A stretch of 64,000 bases of DNA. It comes from Polaromonas sp. GTDB taxonomy: Bacteria; Pseudomonadota; Gammaproteobacteria; Burkholderiales; Burkholderiaceae_C. The notes under the pieces were generated by a model, which was given only the letters and a program-made list of their open reading frames with translations, made no database searches and had not been told where the DNA came from. Every line of letters begins with the position of its first letter. Within the stretch, counting starts at the first letter, position 1. The stretch covers positions 56,001-120,000 of the forward strand of contig NZ_JABBPE010000001.1 in NCBI RefSeq assembly GCF_012927455.1, read 5' to 3'. Made by a program: the position numbers and the translations under genes. This document shows positions 34,901 to 42,643 of the stretch, piece by piece.

Positions 34901-36197
34901 GATAAGCCTCCCGGTCGCCGGGATGAATCCGCTGCATAAACCCCTCGTGGCTGCTGCCCAGCGTTGCACGGTCTACGCCCAGCAGCTCGTAGACCTCGTC
35001 GGACCACCAGATCAGCTGGTTCTCCAGATCAAGCTGCCAATAACCTATGCGGCCCAGGCGCCGCGCGTCCTGCAGCTTTCGCTGAACGCCAAGGCTGTAT
35101 ACCAGCTCAGCCTCCAGCGCATCGTGATGATTGCGCAAGGACTCTGCCATGAGCTTGAACCCGGCCGCTATTCCGGCGAACTCACCACTACCACCCAGGA
35201 GGCGTGCCGGGATGCGCACATCCTGCCCGCCGTCCCTGACTTGCCGCATCGCGTCAAGAATTTCCGCAGCAGGCCTCACGATGGCGCGGCCAGCCATCAG
35301 CCACGCTATCCAGCCACCCAGAAAGGCGACAAGCGACAGCGCCAGCAACTCAAGCCACTGCTGTTTGCGGGCAGGCGCCAACACGGTGTCGCGGTCTGCA
35401 CTGATCGCCACAAAAAAAGGTGAGTCCGCAGGCTTTCCGCTAGGTAAAAAAGTCACAATCCGCGCGAGGCCCTGGCCATCCGTGTCTTCGCCCACCCCGG
35501 TGCGCATGGTTTTGACCGCCTCTTGAAGCAGCGGGCTGTCAACACGCTGGCCTATCACTGCGGATTTTTCAGGATTGGCTGCCAGCACAATGCCTTGGCG
35601 ATCCATGATGATCAGACGGCTACCCGTCGGCAAGGGCGCATTGGCCACCGCCTTCGATATCTTGTTAACATCCACGCCCGCCGCCACAATCGCCTTGACT
35701 TTCCCCGCGCTGTCCAGCACGGGCAGGGCAAAGGTAACGAGCGGCGTCCCCGTCGTCCGGCTCATCACGTAACCGCCGGCTACAAAAGTACGAAGCGCCA
35801 GAGCCGATTGAAAAAAGTTACGGTCCCCGGCAAATACGCTGGCTACGCGGCCTACACCGTCACAGCGAAAGTAGCCGTCAATACCAATGAGCCCCAAGTT
35901 GGCATAGACCGGAAGCGGGTCCAGCAAGGCCTGCAGATAACGCTGGCAGTCCGCCGGTTTGCCCTCCAGCAAGCCGGGGGCGTTGGCAATCGCCAGCAGA
36001 AGCTGGAACGAGGAGCTGGTTACCCGGTCCTGATTGGCCGCCACCAGTGCGGCCGCGATTTGCAAATTGCCCGTGGCCCGGGTGATGGCGGCGTCTTCGC
36101 TCAGCCAGGCCTTGAAAATGGACAGGCCGAAAAGCGGAACAATGGCCGCCACGACCAGCATGACGATGCGAGTGCGCAGCGTGATTTTCAGATTCAT
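31929..36197 (-). CDS. giant multi-PAS/GAF sensor histidine kinase
   Basis: A 1422-residue membrane kinase. A transmembrane helix (about 12-30) is followed by a periplasmic Cache-type sensor (to about 285), a second transmembrane helix ('LELLALSLVAFLGGWIAWLM'), HAMP, four PAS domains (about 375-870; each ends in a PAC-like 'R..G.IQDIT' or similar), a GAF domain (about 890-1030; 'LRGWLGIPLTGRDGKNIGLL'), another PAS, then HisKA with His1207 ('SVSHDLRSPLNTI') and the ATPase ('NLLANAWKF', 'DNGAGFD', 'GTGIGLATANRVI'). The kinase core is of the phytochrome-kinase-like type. It lies between two receiver-protein genes in one direction, forming a phosphorelay operon. The stimulus is unknown. Confidence 0.92.
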   Translation of the reverse strand: MNLKITLRTRIVMLVVAAIVPLFGLSIFKAWLSEDAAITRATGNLQIAAALVAANQDRVTSSSFQLLLAIANAPGLLEGKPADCQRYLQALLDPLPVYANLGLIGIDGYFRCDGVGRVASVFAGDRNFFQSALALRTFVAGGYVMSRTTGTPLVTFALPVLDSAGKVKAIVAAGVDVNKISKAVANAPLPTGSRLIIMDRQGIVLAANPEKSAVIGQRVDSPLLQEAVKTMRTGVGEDTDGQGLARIVTFLPSGKPADSPFFVAISADRDTVLAPARKQQWLELLALSLVAFLGGWIAWLMAGRAIVRPAAEILDAMRQVRDGGQDVRIPARLLGGSGEFAGIAAGFKLMAESLRNHHDALEAELVYSLGVQRKLQDARRLGRIGYWQLDLENQLIWWSDEVYELLGVDRATLGSSHEGFMQRIHPGDREAYQACPEAALQDGGPADMELRIVTSAGEVRWMHVVGRTQVASEDEHTSRRTGVIQDITDRKRTELVIARSTEMLNRTGELAQVGGWEVLAETLDTYWSEACYRVHELEPSTGVGLEDAVGFYAPEAQPVMRAALQAAWQEASPWDMELPLLTAKGRRIWVRTQGRAMQQDGKVVRLVGALQDITAQHEVQAHLRLMETCISRLNDMVMVLKVYPDERRTCILFVNDAFTRQMGYSLEEAVGQSTALLHGPKTEGAGLTRIIASIRSGKPVRAELIHYTKSGEQIWVETNLVPLFDSAGGVTEWVSVERNITQRKLAEQALRDSEHRYAALFEDAPVPMWVFDNVTGRFLTVNAAAVQSYGYSTEEFMALKLPDVIPDSEDEYFRQVSRVTELEKNVVAQHSRKDGSLFPVSVVSKPVQYQGSAARFMVALDVSAQVRAEKEVQDYLFTLQRAADATQAITWHHTLQGTMQEVADQARGVIGTHQAVVSFTHGSNWAQAITALSLSEKYAKYRDLTGPMNGAGITTLVCESNRPMRLTQAELEAHPRWRGFGNHADKHPMLRGWLGIPLTGRDGKNIGLLQLSDKYEGEFTLQDEYVATELAQLASIAIENSQLLEEVNLLNAGLEQKVAERTIALARQEALFRALAEQAPQVVWTADPSGSATYCNRAWCELVGGKPEDWTGAQWFSVIHPEDLPDIRTNWETARSGQSEFTGVRRVRDKQGSYHTMAYRASPVLDEQGEVAFWVGIDADITEIKAIEAALRLSNQELEAFSYSVSHDLRSPLNTIDGFSRLLGKQLAGQAGEKVAHYLSRIQAGVAQMGQLIEGLLSLAQVSRMQLHSEPVDLSALARGILDDLQLRHPERQVQVHIESGLQASGDGRLVRAVMENLLANAWKFSSHEAQAEINVGQQLDAAGLPEFFVRDNGAGFDMAYADKLFNPFQRLHLVSEFPGTGIGLATANRVIGRHGGRLWADSAPGCGATFFFTLPKAATVA

Positions 36198-36259
36198 CGC
36201 GGCAAGCCGTTAGTGGCCGGGCTGCAAGCGGCACCGGTCAGCGGAGTCGGCGCGCACCC

Positions 36260-36700
36260 TCAGCTGCTCGCTATCGACTCATTGACGCCCAGCCAGTAGG
36301 CCTGCAGACGATTAAGCTTTTCAGTCAGGTCGCCGAAATCGACCGGTTTTCGAACAAAGCCATTGGCGCCGCTTTGGTAGCAAGCCACCATGTCAGAGTG
36401 TTCACTGGACGACGTCAGCATGACCACAGGCACCAGCGCGGTGAGCGGGTTGCTGCGCACCTTGCGCAGCACATCGAGCCCCGACAACTTGGGCAGCTTC
36501 ATATCCAGCAGGACAAAAGACGGCTGCTTTCGGGTGTCGCGGCCGGCATGGCTGCCTTGTCCGAAGAGATAGTCCAGCGCCTGCGCGCCGTCACGCGCCA
36601 CCGCGATCTCTGCGGTCACGCCAAGCTCTTCCAAAGTCAAAACGGTCAGTTCCAAGTGATCCGGATTGTCTTCAACTACAAGTACGAGTTGATCGTTCAT
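36260..36700 (-). CDS. single-domain response regulator (Rcp1-like)
   Basis: A 146-residue stand-alone receiver. 'LVLVVEDNPDHLELTVLTLE' gives the acidic pair, the phospho-acceptor Asp is in 'FVLLDMKLPKLSG', and the conserved Thr and Lys lie in 'VVMLTSSSE' and 'FVRKPVDF'. The loop 'DYLFGQGSHAGRDTRKQP' is typical of Rcp1-type partners of phytochrome-like kinases. ATG 36700 is chosen for the GGAAG ribosome site; an in-frame ATG at 36727 also exists. It lies directly upstream of the large kinase, with which it should exchange phosphate. Confidence 0.9.
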   Translation of the reverse strand: MNDQLVLVVEDNPDHLELTVLTLEELGVTAEIAVARDGAQALDYLFGQGSHAGRDTRKQPSFVLLDMKLPKLSGLDVLRKVRSNPLTALVPVVMLTSSSEHSDMVACYQSGANGFVRKPVDFGDLTEKLNRLQAYWLGVNESIASS

Positions 36701-36807
36701 GGTGTTCTTCCGTGGTGCGTTCATCAACTTCCCTGAACTTCCTGAGATTTTGTTATTTATATCGTTTTAAACATTTTACCAAAAGTTACTTCCAGCCGCC
36801 CGACTTT

Positions 36808-36842
36808 CTGCCTGCCAATTCCGTGAAGAAATTGGCAGGCAG
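36808..36842. terminator. 13-bp hairpin downstream of the YgjP-type gene
   Basis: A perfect inverted repeat, CTGCCTGCCAATT and AATTGGCAGGCAG, with a 9-nt loop. It lies 36 bp past the stop of the metalloprotease gene and before the phosphorelay operon. No T-run follows on the minus strand, so it is either a weak terminator or an mRNA-end stabilising hairpin. Confidence 0.4.
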
Positions 36843-36878
36843 CGCGCCCACGCGACCTGGTGCCCGCGCATCCTTGCC

Positions 36879-37880
36879 TCACCAGCGCGGAATGGCGTCG
36901 TCCTTGAGCTGGCCGCGCAGCTGGGCAAAGTCGGGCACTACGGCGCGCACCGTGTCCCAAAAGCGCGGGCTGTGATCCATCACCCGCAAATGGCTTAGCT
37001 CGTGCACCACCACGTAGTCGATCACGGAAGGCTTGAAATGCACCAGCCGCCAGTTCAGCCGGATCGACCCGTCGGCACTCGCGCTGCCCCAGCGCGTGCC
37101 GGCGCTCGACAGGCTGAGCTTGCGCCACTGCACGCCCAGCCGCGGTGAAAAATGTGTCAATCGCTCGGTAAATAGCTGCTTGGCCTGCCGCATCAGCCAG
37201 GCCTGCACGGCATCGCGGATCTGCTCGGGCGTGGCGCTCAGGGGCAGCGCCACCTGCAGGCTGCGCAGCGCGCCAGCGGTCTGTCCGGGCTCGGCAACGG
37301 GCGCGCCAAGTTCGGCGCCCACACCGGCAAACGCGTGGCGCGAATCAATCACCACCCGCACCTGCTCGCCCAGGAAAGGCACGGTTGCGCCGTTCTTCCA
37401 GTCGATGCGCGCGGACTCCAGCCGCTCATGCCGTTCGCGGGTTTCCTGCAGCTTCTTGACAATCCAGCCCGACTTTTCCAGCACCGCCTTGTCGACTTCA
37501 TGCAGCGGCACCCATTTGGGCGCGCTCACCGCCAGCCCGTCTGCGCCCACCGAAAACCCGATGGTGCGGCGTTTGCTGCGCCTGAATTCATAAGCCACGG
37601 CGATCTCATTGAGCAAGGCTTCGCGCGTGGCGCGCGGGTGTCTGAAGGTGGCGGGCGCCAGCGCCTGCTGCAGGCTGAGCGGCGCCAGAGGGGCTATGAC
37701 AGGCGCACTGTGCGCTATGTTTTCGATAGCTGGTTGCACCCGCTCTGCCTGGGTTACAAGGCCTTTTTCTTGTAAATTTGGCTTTCCTCCGGCTTTCCGA
37801 CTTGCGCCAGGCGCTACCGACTCCGACTCCGGCTCCGGCTCAAAGAGATCCAGCGTGAACTGCAGCAGTTTTTTCATCAT
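36879..37880 (-). CDS. YgjP-type metal-dependent hydrolase (DUF45)
   Basis: A 333-residue protein. The C-terminal half is the YgjP/SprT-like metallopeptidase domain with the zinc motif 'VVHELSHLRVMDHSPRFW'; 'RWGSASADGSIRLNWRLVHF' is also typical. The N-terminal 85 residues are variable and low in conservation. Residues 39-58 are encoded by an in-frame copy of the dispersed 49-bp repeat (37714-37763). No function is established for the family beyond predicted proteolysis. PlsC and GmhB genes follow upstream on the same strand. Confidence 0.88.
   Translation of the reverse strand: MMKKLLQFTLDLFEPEPESESVAPGASRKAGGKPNLQEKGLVTQAERVQPAIENIAHSAPVIAPLAPLSLQQALAPATFRHPRATREALLNEIAVAYEFRRSKRRTIGFSVGADGLAVSAPKWVPLHEVDKAVLEKSGWIVKKLQETRERHERLESARIDWKNGATVPFLGEQVRVVIDSRHAFAGVGAELGAPVAEPGQTAGALRSLQVALPLSATPEQIRDAVQAWLMRQAKQLFTERLTHFSPRLGVQWRKLSLSSAGTRWGSASADGSIRLNWRLVHFKPSVIDYVVVHELSHLRVMDHSPRFWDTVRAVVPDFAQLRGQLKDDAIPRW
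37714..37763 (+). repeat. dispersed 49-bp repeat, copy 4 (inside YgjP-type CDS)
   Basis: GCTAT-N7-ATAGC, then TGGTTGCACCCGCTCTG and CCTGGGTTACAAGGCC. It is read antisense by the gene, in frame, and yields a peptide including 'LVTQAERVQPAIENIAH', which aligns with the peptide from the copy inside the GMC oxidoreductase. Confidence 0.7.
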
Positions 37881-37922
37881 GAAAAGGGAGCGCGCGTTGC
37901 GGCCGAACCAACCCGGGGCGCG

Positions 37923-38690
37923 TCAGGCTTGCTGCCCGGCAGTGGCGCTGCTGCTGCCCGCATAAGCTGTGGGGTCGAGCCGGCGCATTTCGGCTTCAAT
38001 CCAGGCTTCGACTTCGCGCATCAGTTCATCGGGTTTGCGGCCCGCGCTGGGAATTGGCTTGCCAATTGAAATATCGACGATGCCCGGCTGTTTGATGAAA
38101 GCCTTGCGCGGCCAGCATTTGGCCGAGGTCACGGCAATTGGAATCACCGGCGCACCGGTTTCAATCGCCAGCCGTGTGCCACCGGACTTGTAAACACCCT
38201 TTTGACCCCGCGAGATGCGCGTTCCCTCGGGAAACATGATCACCCAGGTGCCCTGGGCCATCAGGCGCTTGCCCTGCGCCACGACTTTGCTGAAAGCCTG
38301 GCTGCGCTGGCTGCGGTCGATATGGATCATGTCCATGCGCGCCATGGCCCAGCCAAAAAACGGAATATAGAGCAGTTCCTTCTTGAACACATAAGCCAAA
38401 GGGTGCGGCATGATGGCCGGCATCGTCAGTGTTTCCCAGGTCGACTGGTGCTTGACCAGCAGCACGGCGGCGCTAAGCTCGCCAGTCGGCAGGTTTTCCA
38501 TGCCGGTCAGACGATTTTTTATGCCCAGGATAAAGGTTCCGCTGTCAACAGCCAGCTTCAGCCAGCGAGCGCACATCCAGTACATGGTGGTGCTGTTGAC
38601 GAAAAGCGAAGCCACCACCACAAAAAGTGCCCACGGAATAACGGTAAGAATTATCCAGAGCATGTGCAGGATGGAGCGAATCAGGGGCAT
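37923..38690 (-). CDS. plsC: 1-acyl-glycerol-3-phosphate acyltransferase (PlsC)
   Basis: A 255-residue membrane-associated acyltransferase. An N-terminal hydrophobic segment ('MLWIILTVIPWALFVVVASL') is followed by the acyltransferase blocks 'LLVKHQSTWETL' (H-x4-E in place of H-x4-D) and 'MFPEGTRISRGQKG'. It makes phosphatidic acid from lysophosphatidic acid at the inner membrane. Gene order plsC-gmhB-glyS-glyQ is common in Comamonadaceae. Confidence 0.9.
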   Translation of the reverse strand: MPLIRSILHMLWIILTVIPWALFVVVASLFVNSTTMYWMCARWLKLAVDSGTFILGIKNRLTGMENLPTGELSAAVLLVKHQSTWETLTMPAIMPHPLAYVFKKELLYIPFFGWAMARMDMIHIDRSQRSQAFSKVVAQGKRLMAQGTWVIMFPEGTRISRGQKGVYKSGGTRLAIETGAPVIPIAVTSAKCWPRKAFIKQPGIVDISIGKPIPSAGRKPDELMREVEAWIEAEMRRLDPTAYAGSSSATAGQQA

Positions 38691-38780
38691 GGCGGCTTCC
38701 GGTGGTTTCGTTGTTGATTTTATGGTTACGCCGTGCGGGCGACGGCGCTCAGTTCAAACCATTTCTTAAGGGTGTTTTAT

Positions 38781-38822
38781 GCCTCTAGCCCATACAGGAC
38801 GGGCGCAAGGTGCTATCATTTT
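38781..38822 (-). repeat. dispersed 49-bp repeat, copy 5 (partial)
   Basis: On the minus strand, GATAGCACCTTGCGCCCG then TCCTGTATGGGCTAGAGGC. The left inverted half is incomplete. It abuts the TAA stop of gmhB (38822-38824), another copy placed at a gene end. Confidence 0.65.
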
Positions 38823-39409
38823 TATTCCGCCGCCGGCACGCGCTGGGCGCGTTCCAGAATGAAATCTGCAAAGGCCGACAAATCAGCGTGCACGACGGTG
38901 CCTGCGGGCAAGCCTTCAGGCTGACCGGCGCCCTGCCCTGACTGATCGACACCATATTGCGCAGACTTGCCAGTCAGCACCAGATGCGGCTCACAACCGG
39001 CCGCCGCCCCCGCCTGCAAATCGCGCAGCGAGTCGCCCGCAGTAGGCACGCCCTTGAGCGGCACGCCCAAACGCGCGCCAATCTGCTCAAACAGCCCGGG
39101 CAGCGGCTTGCGGCAGCTGCAGCTTTCTTCCGGGCTGTGCGGACAGAAAAACACCGCATCGACACGTCCGCCCACGGCAGCCAGCATCTTGTGCATCTTG
39201 GCGTGAATGGCGTTGAGCGAGGTCACATCAAAAAGCCCCCGGCCCAAGCCCGACTGGTTGGACGCAATCACCACATGCCAGCCCGCATGGTTGAGCCGCG
39301 CAATCGCGTCAAGTGCGCCCGGCAGCGGCAACCACTCCTCGGGCGTCTTGACGAAGTCGTCGCTGTCACTGTTGATGGTGCCGTCGCGGTCGAGGATGAC
39401 AAGTTTCAT
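38822..39409 (-). CDS. gmhB: D-glycero-D-manno-heptose 1,7-bisphosphate phosphatase
   Basis: A 195-residue HAD phosphatase of the GmhB/histidinol-phosphatase type. The nucleophile motif is 'LDRDGTINSD', then 'VVIASNQSGLGRGLF', and the zinc-binding segment 'FFCPHSPEESCSCRKPLPG' supplies the Cys/His cluster characteristic of GmhB. It removes the 7-phosphate in ADP-heptose synthesis for lipopolysaccharide. It lies 30 bp downstream of glyS on the same strand. Confidence 0.92.
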   Translation of the reverse strand: MKLVILDRDGTINSDSDDFVKTPEEWLPLPGALDAIARLNHAGWHVVIASNQSGLGRGLFDVTSLNAIHAKMHKMLAAVGGRVDAVFFCPHSPEESCSCRKPLPGLFEQIGARLGVPLKGVPTAGDSLRDLQAGAAAGCEPHLVLTGKSAQYGVDQSGQGAGQPEGLPAGTVVHADLSAFADFILERAQRVPAAE

Positions 39410-39439
39410 GAGGGCGCCCTGGTTGTCTTGCTAAGTGGG

Positions 39440-41572
39440 TCAGGCCACGAGGCGCGACAAATCGGCCACGCGGTTCATGGCGTCGTGCAGGCTTTTCAGC
39501 AGGCCCTGGCGGTTCAGGCGCAGGTCCGGTTCTTCGGCATTGACCATCACACCGTCAAAAAACGCATCGACCGGCGCGCGCAAAGCCGCCAGCGTTTGCA
39601 GCGAAGCGGTGTAGTCGCCCGCGTCAAACTGCGCGTTGGCCTGGGGGATCAGTTCCAGCATGGCGGCGTGCAAGGCGATTTCAGCCGGCTCCTTAAGCAG
39701 CAGCGCGCTGACATGCGCGTCGACGTCCTGCGCCTTTTTCAGGATGTTGCTGATGCGCTTGTTAGCCGCCGCCAAAGCCTGGGCTTCGGGCAACGCGGCG
39801 AAGGCGCGCACTGCCGCAAGGCGCTTGGGGACATCGCCCAGGCGCTGCGGCTGCAAGGCCAGCACGGCTTCGACTTCTTGGGCGCTGTAGCCCTGCTCGC
39901 GCAGGCTGCCTGCTAGGCGGTCGTAGATGAAATCGGTAAGCGCAGGGCCGGCGTCACAGATCTTGTCGCCAAACACCCGGGCTGCAGCGGCCACCAGCGG
40001 AGCTAGTGTCAGCGGCAAATCTTTCTCGACCAACATGCGGATCACGCCCAGCGCATGGCGGCGCAGCGCAAACGGATCTTTGTCGCCCGTCGGCAAATTG
40101 CCGATGCCGAACATGCCGACCAACGTTTCCAACTTGTCGGCCAAGGCGACGATCACGCCGGTCATGTTGCGCGGCAAGTCGTCACCCGCAAAGCGCGGCT
40201 TGTAGTGGTCTTCAATCGCATCGGCGATCTCGCTACTCAGGCCATCATTGAGCGCGTAATAGCGGCCCATGGTGCCTTGCAGTTCAGGGAATTCGCCCAC
40301 CATGTCGGTGACCAAATCAGTCTTGGCAAGTTGCGCAGCCAGATCGGCTTGCTGAGCGAGTAAATCACCGCCTAGGTGCTGGCCGATGGCTTTGGCAATC
40401 GCGCGCACACGCTCCACGCGCTCACCCTGCGTCCCCAACTTATTGTGATAAACCACCTTGTCCAGCCCAACCACGCGCGAGGCCAGCGTCTTCTTGCGGT
40501 CCTGGTCAAAAAAGAACTTGGCATCGGCCAGGCGCGGGCGTACCACGCGCTCATTCCCGCCAATCACCGCGCTCGCGTCGTCAGGCGTGATGTTGCTGAC
40601 CACCAAAAACTGGTTGGTCAACTTGCCTGCCGCATCAAGCAGCGGAAAGTATTTCTGGTTCGCCTTCATCGTCAGGATCAGGCACTCTTGCGGCACGTCG
40701 AGAAATTCTTTCTCGAACGCGCAGACCAGCACATTGGGCCGCTCGACCAGCCCGGTCACTTCGTCGAGCAGCGCGTCGTCGTCGATGGCTTTCACGCCGC
40801 GGCCTATTTTGTCAGCGGCTGCAGCAAGCTGTTTTGCAATCTCGGCGCGGCGCTCGGCGAAGCTGGCAATGACAGCGCCCTCGTCCCGCAACTGCTCGGC
40901 GTAGCTGTCGGCATCTCTCAAAGTAACCGGGTCAACCAGCGCTTCAAAGCGGTGGCCGTGCGTGCTGTTGCCCGCCTTCAGGCCCAGCCCCTTGACCGGG
41001 ACGATGGTGCTGCCATGCAGTGCCACCAAGCCATGCGCGGGCCGTACGAAGTTCACGCTGGTCCAGCCGGGCAACTCGCAATCGGTTTCCAACTGGTAGC
41101 TCATCACCTTGGGAATGGGCAGCTTGGCAATGGCTTCTTCGAGCGCCTTTTGCAATCCGACGTCGAGCGTGGCGCCGGTCACGAGGTTGTCGTAAAACAG
41201 CGCTTCGGCCTTGCCATCGGGGGCGCGCTTGAGCGCCGCCACAGCCGCCGCCGGATCGGACAAGTCAGCGCCCAGCGCCTGCAGCTTCTTGAGCAGGGCC
41301 GGCGTGGCGTTGCCCGAGGCATCCAGACCGACGGACAGCGGCATGAGCTTTTGCAGCACGGCCTTGTCAGCGGCCTTGAGCCAGACCCGGCTGATATGCG
41401 CGGCCAGCCGGCGCGGCGAGGCATAAGCCGTCACCACCGATTCGGCCGTGGCCAAGCCCAGCGCCTTGAGCTGATTGGCCAGCACAGCGGCAAAGGCCTC
41501 GCCCAGTTTTTTGAGCGCCTTGGGCGGAAGCTCTTCTACAAACAGTTCAACCAGAAGATTTTTTGTTGTCAT
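39440..41572 (-). CDS. glyS: glycine-tRNA ligase beta subunit
   Basis: 710 residues, close to the family norm. 'LLVELFVEELPPKALKKLGE' opens it as in E. coli GlyS. 'DVPQECLILTMKANQKYFPL' and 'VFGIGNLPTGDKDPFALRR'-like segments are typical (here 'GMFGIGNLPTGDKDPFALRR'), and a DALR-type anticodon-binding tail ends it. With GlyQ it forms the alpha2-beta2 enzyme charging tRNA-Gly; this subunit binds tRNA. It starts 2 bp after the glyQ stop, so the two are coupled. Confidence 0.97.
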   Translation of the reverse strand: MTTKNLLVELFVEELPPKALKKLGEAFAAVLANQLKALGLATAESVVTAYASPRRLAAHISRVWLKAADKAVLQKLMPLSVGLDASGNATPALLKKLQALGADLSDPAAAVAALKRAPDGKAEALFYDNLVTGATLDVGLQKALEEAIAKLPIPKVMSYQLETDCELPGWTSVNFVRPAHGLVALHGSTIVPVKGLGLKAGNSTHGHRFEALVDPVTLRDADSYAEQLRDEGAVIASFAERRAEIAKQLAAAADKIGRGVKAIDDDALLDEVTGLVERPNVLVCAFEKEFLDVPQECLILTMKANQKYFPLLDAAGKLTNQFLVVSNITPDDASAVIGGNERVVRPRLADAKFFFDQDRKKTLASRVVGLDKVVYHNKLGTQGERVERVRAIAKAIGQHLGGDLLAQQADLAAQLAKTDLVTDMVGEFPELQGTMGRYYALNDGLSSEIADAIEDHYKPRFAGDDLPRNMTGVIVALADKLETLVGMFGIGNLPTGDKDPFALRRHALGVIRMLVEKDLPLTLAPLVAAAARVFGDKICDAGPALTDFIYDRLAGSLREQGYSAQEVEAVLALQPQRLGDVPKRLAAVRAFAALPEAQALAAANKRISNILKKAQDVDAHVSALLLKEPAEIALHAAMLELIPQANAQFDAGDYTASLQTLAALRAPVDAFFDGVMVNAEEPDLRLNRQGLLKSLHDAMNRVADLSRLVA

Positions 41573-41574
41573 TT

Positions 41575-42486
41575 TTATGCGGCTTTTCTGGTCTTCGGCG
41601 TCATCTGTTCAACCCACTCGCGCGGGGCCATCGGGAAACCCAGCCGTTCGCGGCTTTCAAGATAGCTTTGAGCGACCAGACGCGACACGTTGCGGATGCG
41701 CCCCATGTAGGCGGCGCGCTCGGTCACGCTGATGGCGCCGCGCGCGTCCAGCAAATTAAAGCTGTGCGCGGCTTTCAAGACCTGCTCGTAGGCCGGCAAG
41801 GCCAGCTGCACCTCAATCAGGTGTTTGGCCTGCTTTTCATGCGCGGTGAAAGCGGTGAACAAAAAGTCCGCGTCGCTATGCTCGAAGTTGTAGGTCGATT
41901 GCTCGACCTCGTTCTGCTTGTACACATCGCCATAACTCAAACCTTCGGTCCACGTCAGGTTGTAGACGTTGTCCACGCCCTGCAAGTACATGGCCAGGCG
42001 CTCCAGGCCGTAGGTGATTTCGCCTGTGGCCGGTTTGCAGTCGATGCCGCCGACCTGCTGGAAGTAGGTGAACTGGGTTACCTCCATGCCGTTGAGCCAG
42101 ACTTCCCAGCCCAGGCCCCAGGCGCCCAGCGTCGGGTTCTCCCAGTCGTCCTCAACAAAGCGGATGTCGTTTTTCTTCAAGTCGAAACCCAGCGCGGTGA
42201 GCGAGCCGAGGTAGAGCTCCAGAATATTGGCCGGCGCGGGTTTCAGCACGACCTGGTACTGGTAGTAGTGCTGCAGCCGGTTCGGGTTCTCGCCATAGCG
42301 CCCGTCTTTCGGGCGGCGGCTTGGCTGAACGTAGGCGGCCTTCCACGGCTCGGGCCCGAGTGCTCTTAAAAACGTAGCAGTGTGCGACGTTCCGGCGCCG
42401 ACTTCCATGTCATATGGCTGCAACAGGGCGCAACCCTGGTCGGCCCAATAAGACTGCAGCTTGAGAATGATTTGCTGGAAAGTGAG
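41575..42486 (-). CDS. glyQ: glycine-tRNA ligase alpha subunit
   Basis: A class II aminoacyl-tRNA synthetase alpha chain of 303 residues. '[20 protein letters not shown]', '[20 protein letters not shown]' and '[20 protein letters not shown]' are nearly invariant. It holds the catalytic site making glycyl-AMP. The ATG at 42486 ('[12 protein letters not shown]') is taken as start; the frame extends 21 bp to a TTG at 42507. Confidence 0.97.
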   Translation of the reverse strand, partial: LTFQQIILKLQSYWADQGCALLQPYDMEVGAGTSHTATFLRALGPEPWKAAYVQPSRRPKDGRYGENPNRLQHYYQYQVVLKPAPANILELYLGSLTALGFDLKKNDIRFVEDDWENPTLGAWGLGWEVWLNGMEVTQFTYFQQVGGIDCKPATGEITYGLERLAMYLQGVDNVYNLTWTEGLSYGDVYKQNEVEQSTYNFEHSDADFLFTAFTAHEKQAKHLIEVQLALPAYEQVLKAAHSFNLLDARGAISVTERAAYMGRIRNVSRLVAQSYLESRERLGFPMAPREWVEQMTPKTRKAA

Positions 42487-42643
42487 CATAAAAATGGGTT
42501 CTGACAAAAGCGCAGCGCCGGTTGGCGCAGCAGCGACAGCGCGGGCGGTGATCGCTCAAAGTTTTTATTTTACGCGGCGATGTTGCCTGCCCCGCGTGTC
42601 CGCACGCCCGTAGTCTGCACTTGCACGCTCTGGGTCGCGCGGC

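Noticed and set aside
40376..41665. 429-codon open frame antisense to glyS
   Set aside because: Shadow of glyS; composition rich in His/Arg/Gln typical of antisense frames in GC-rich DNA.
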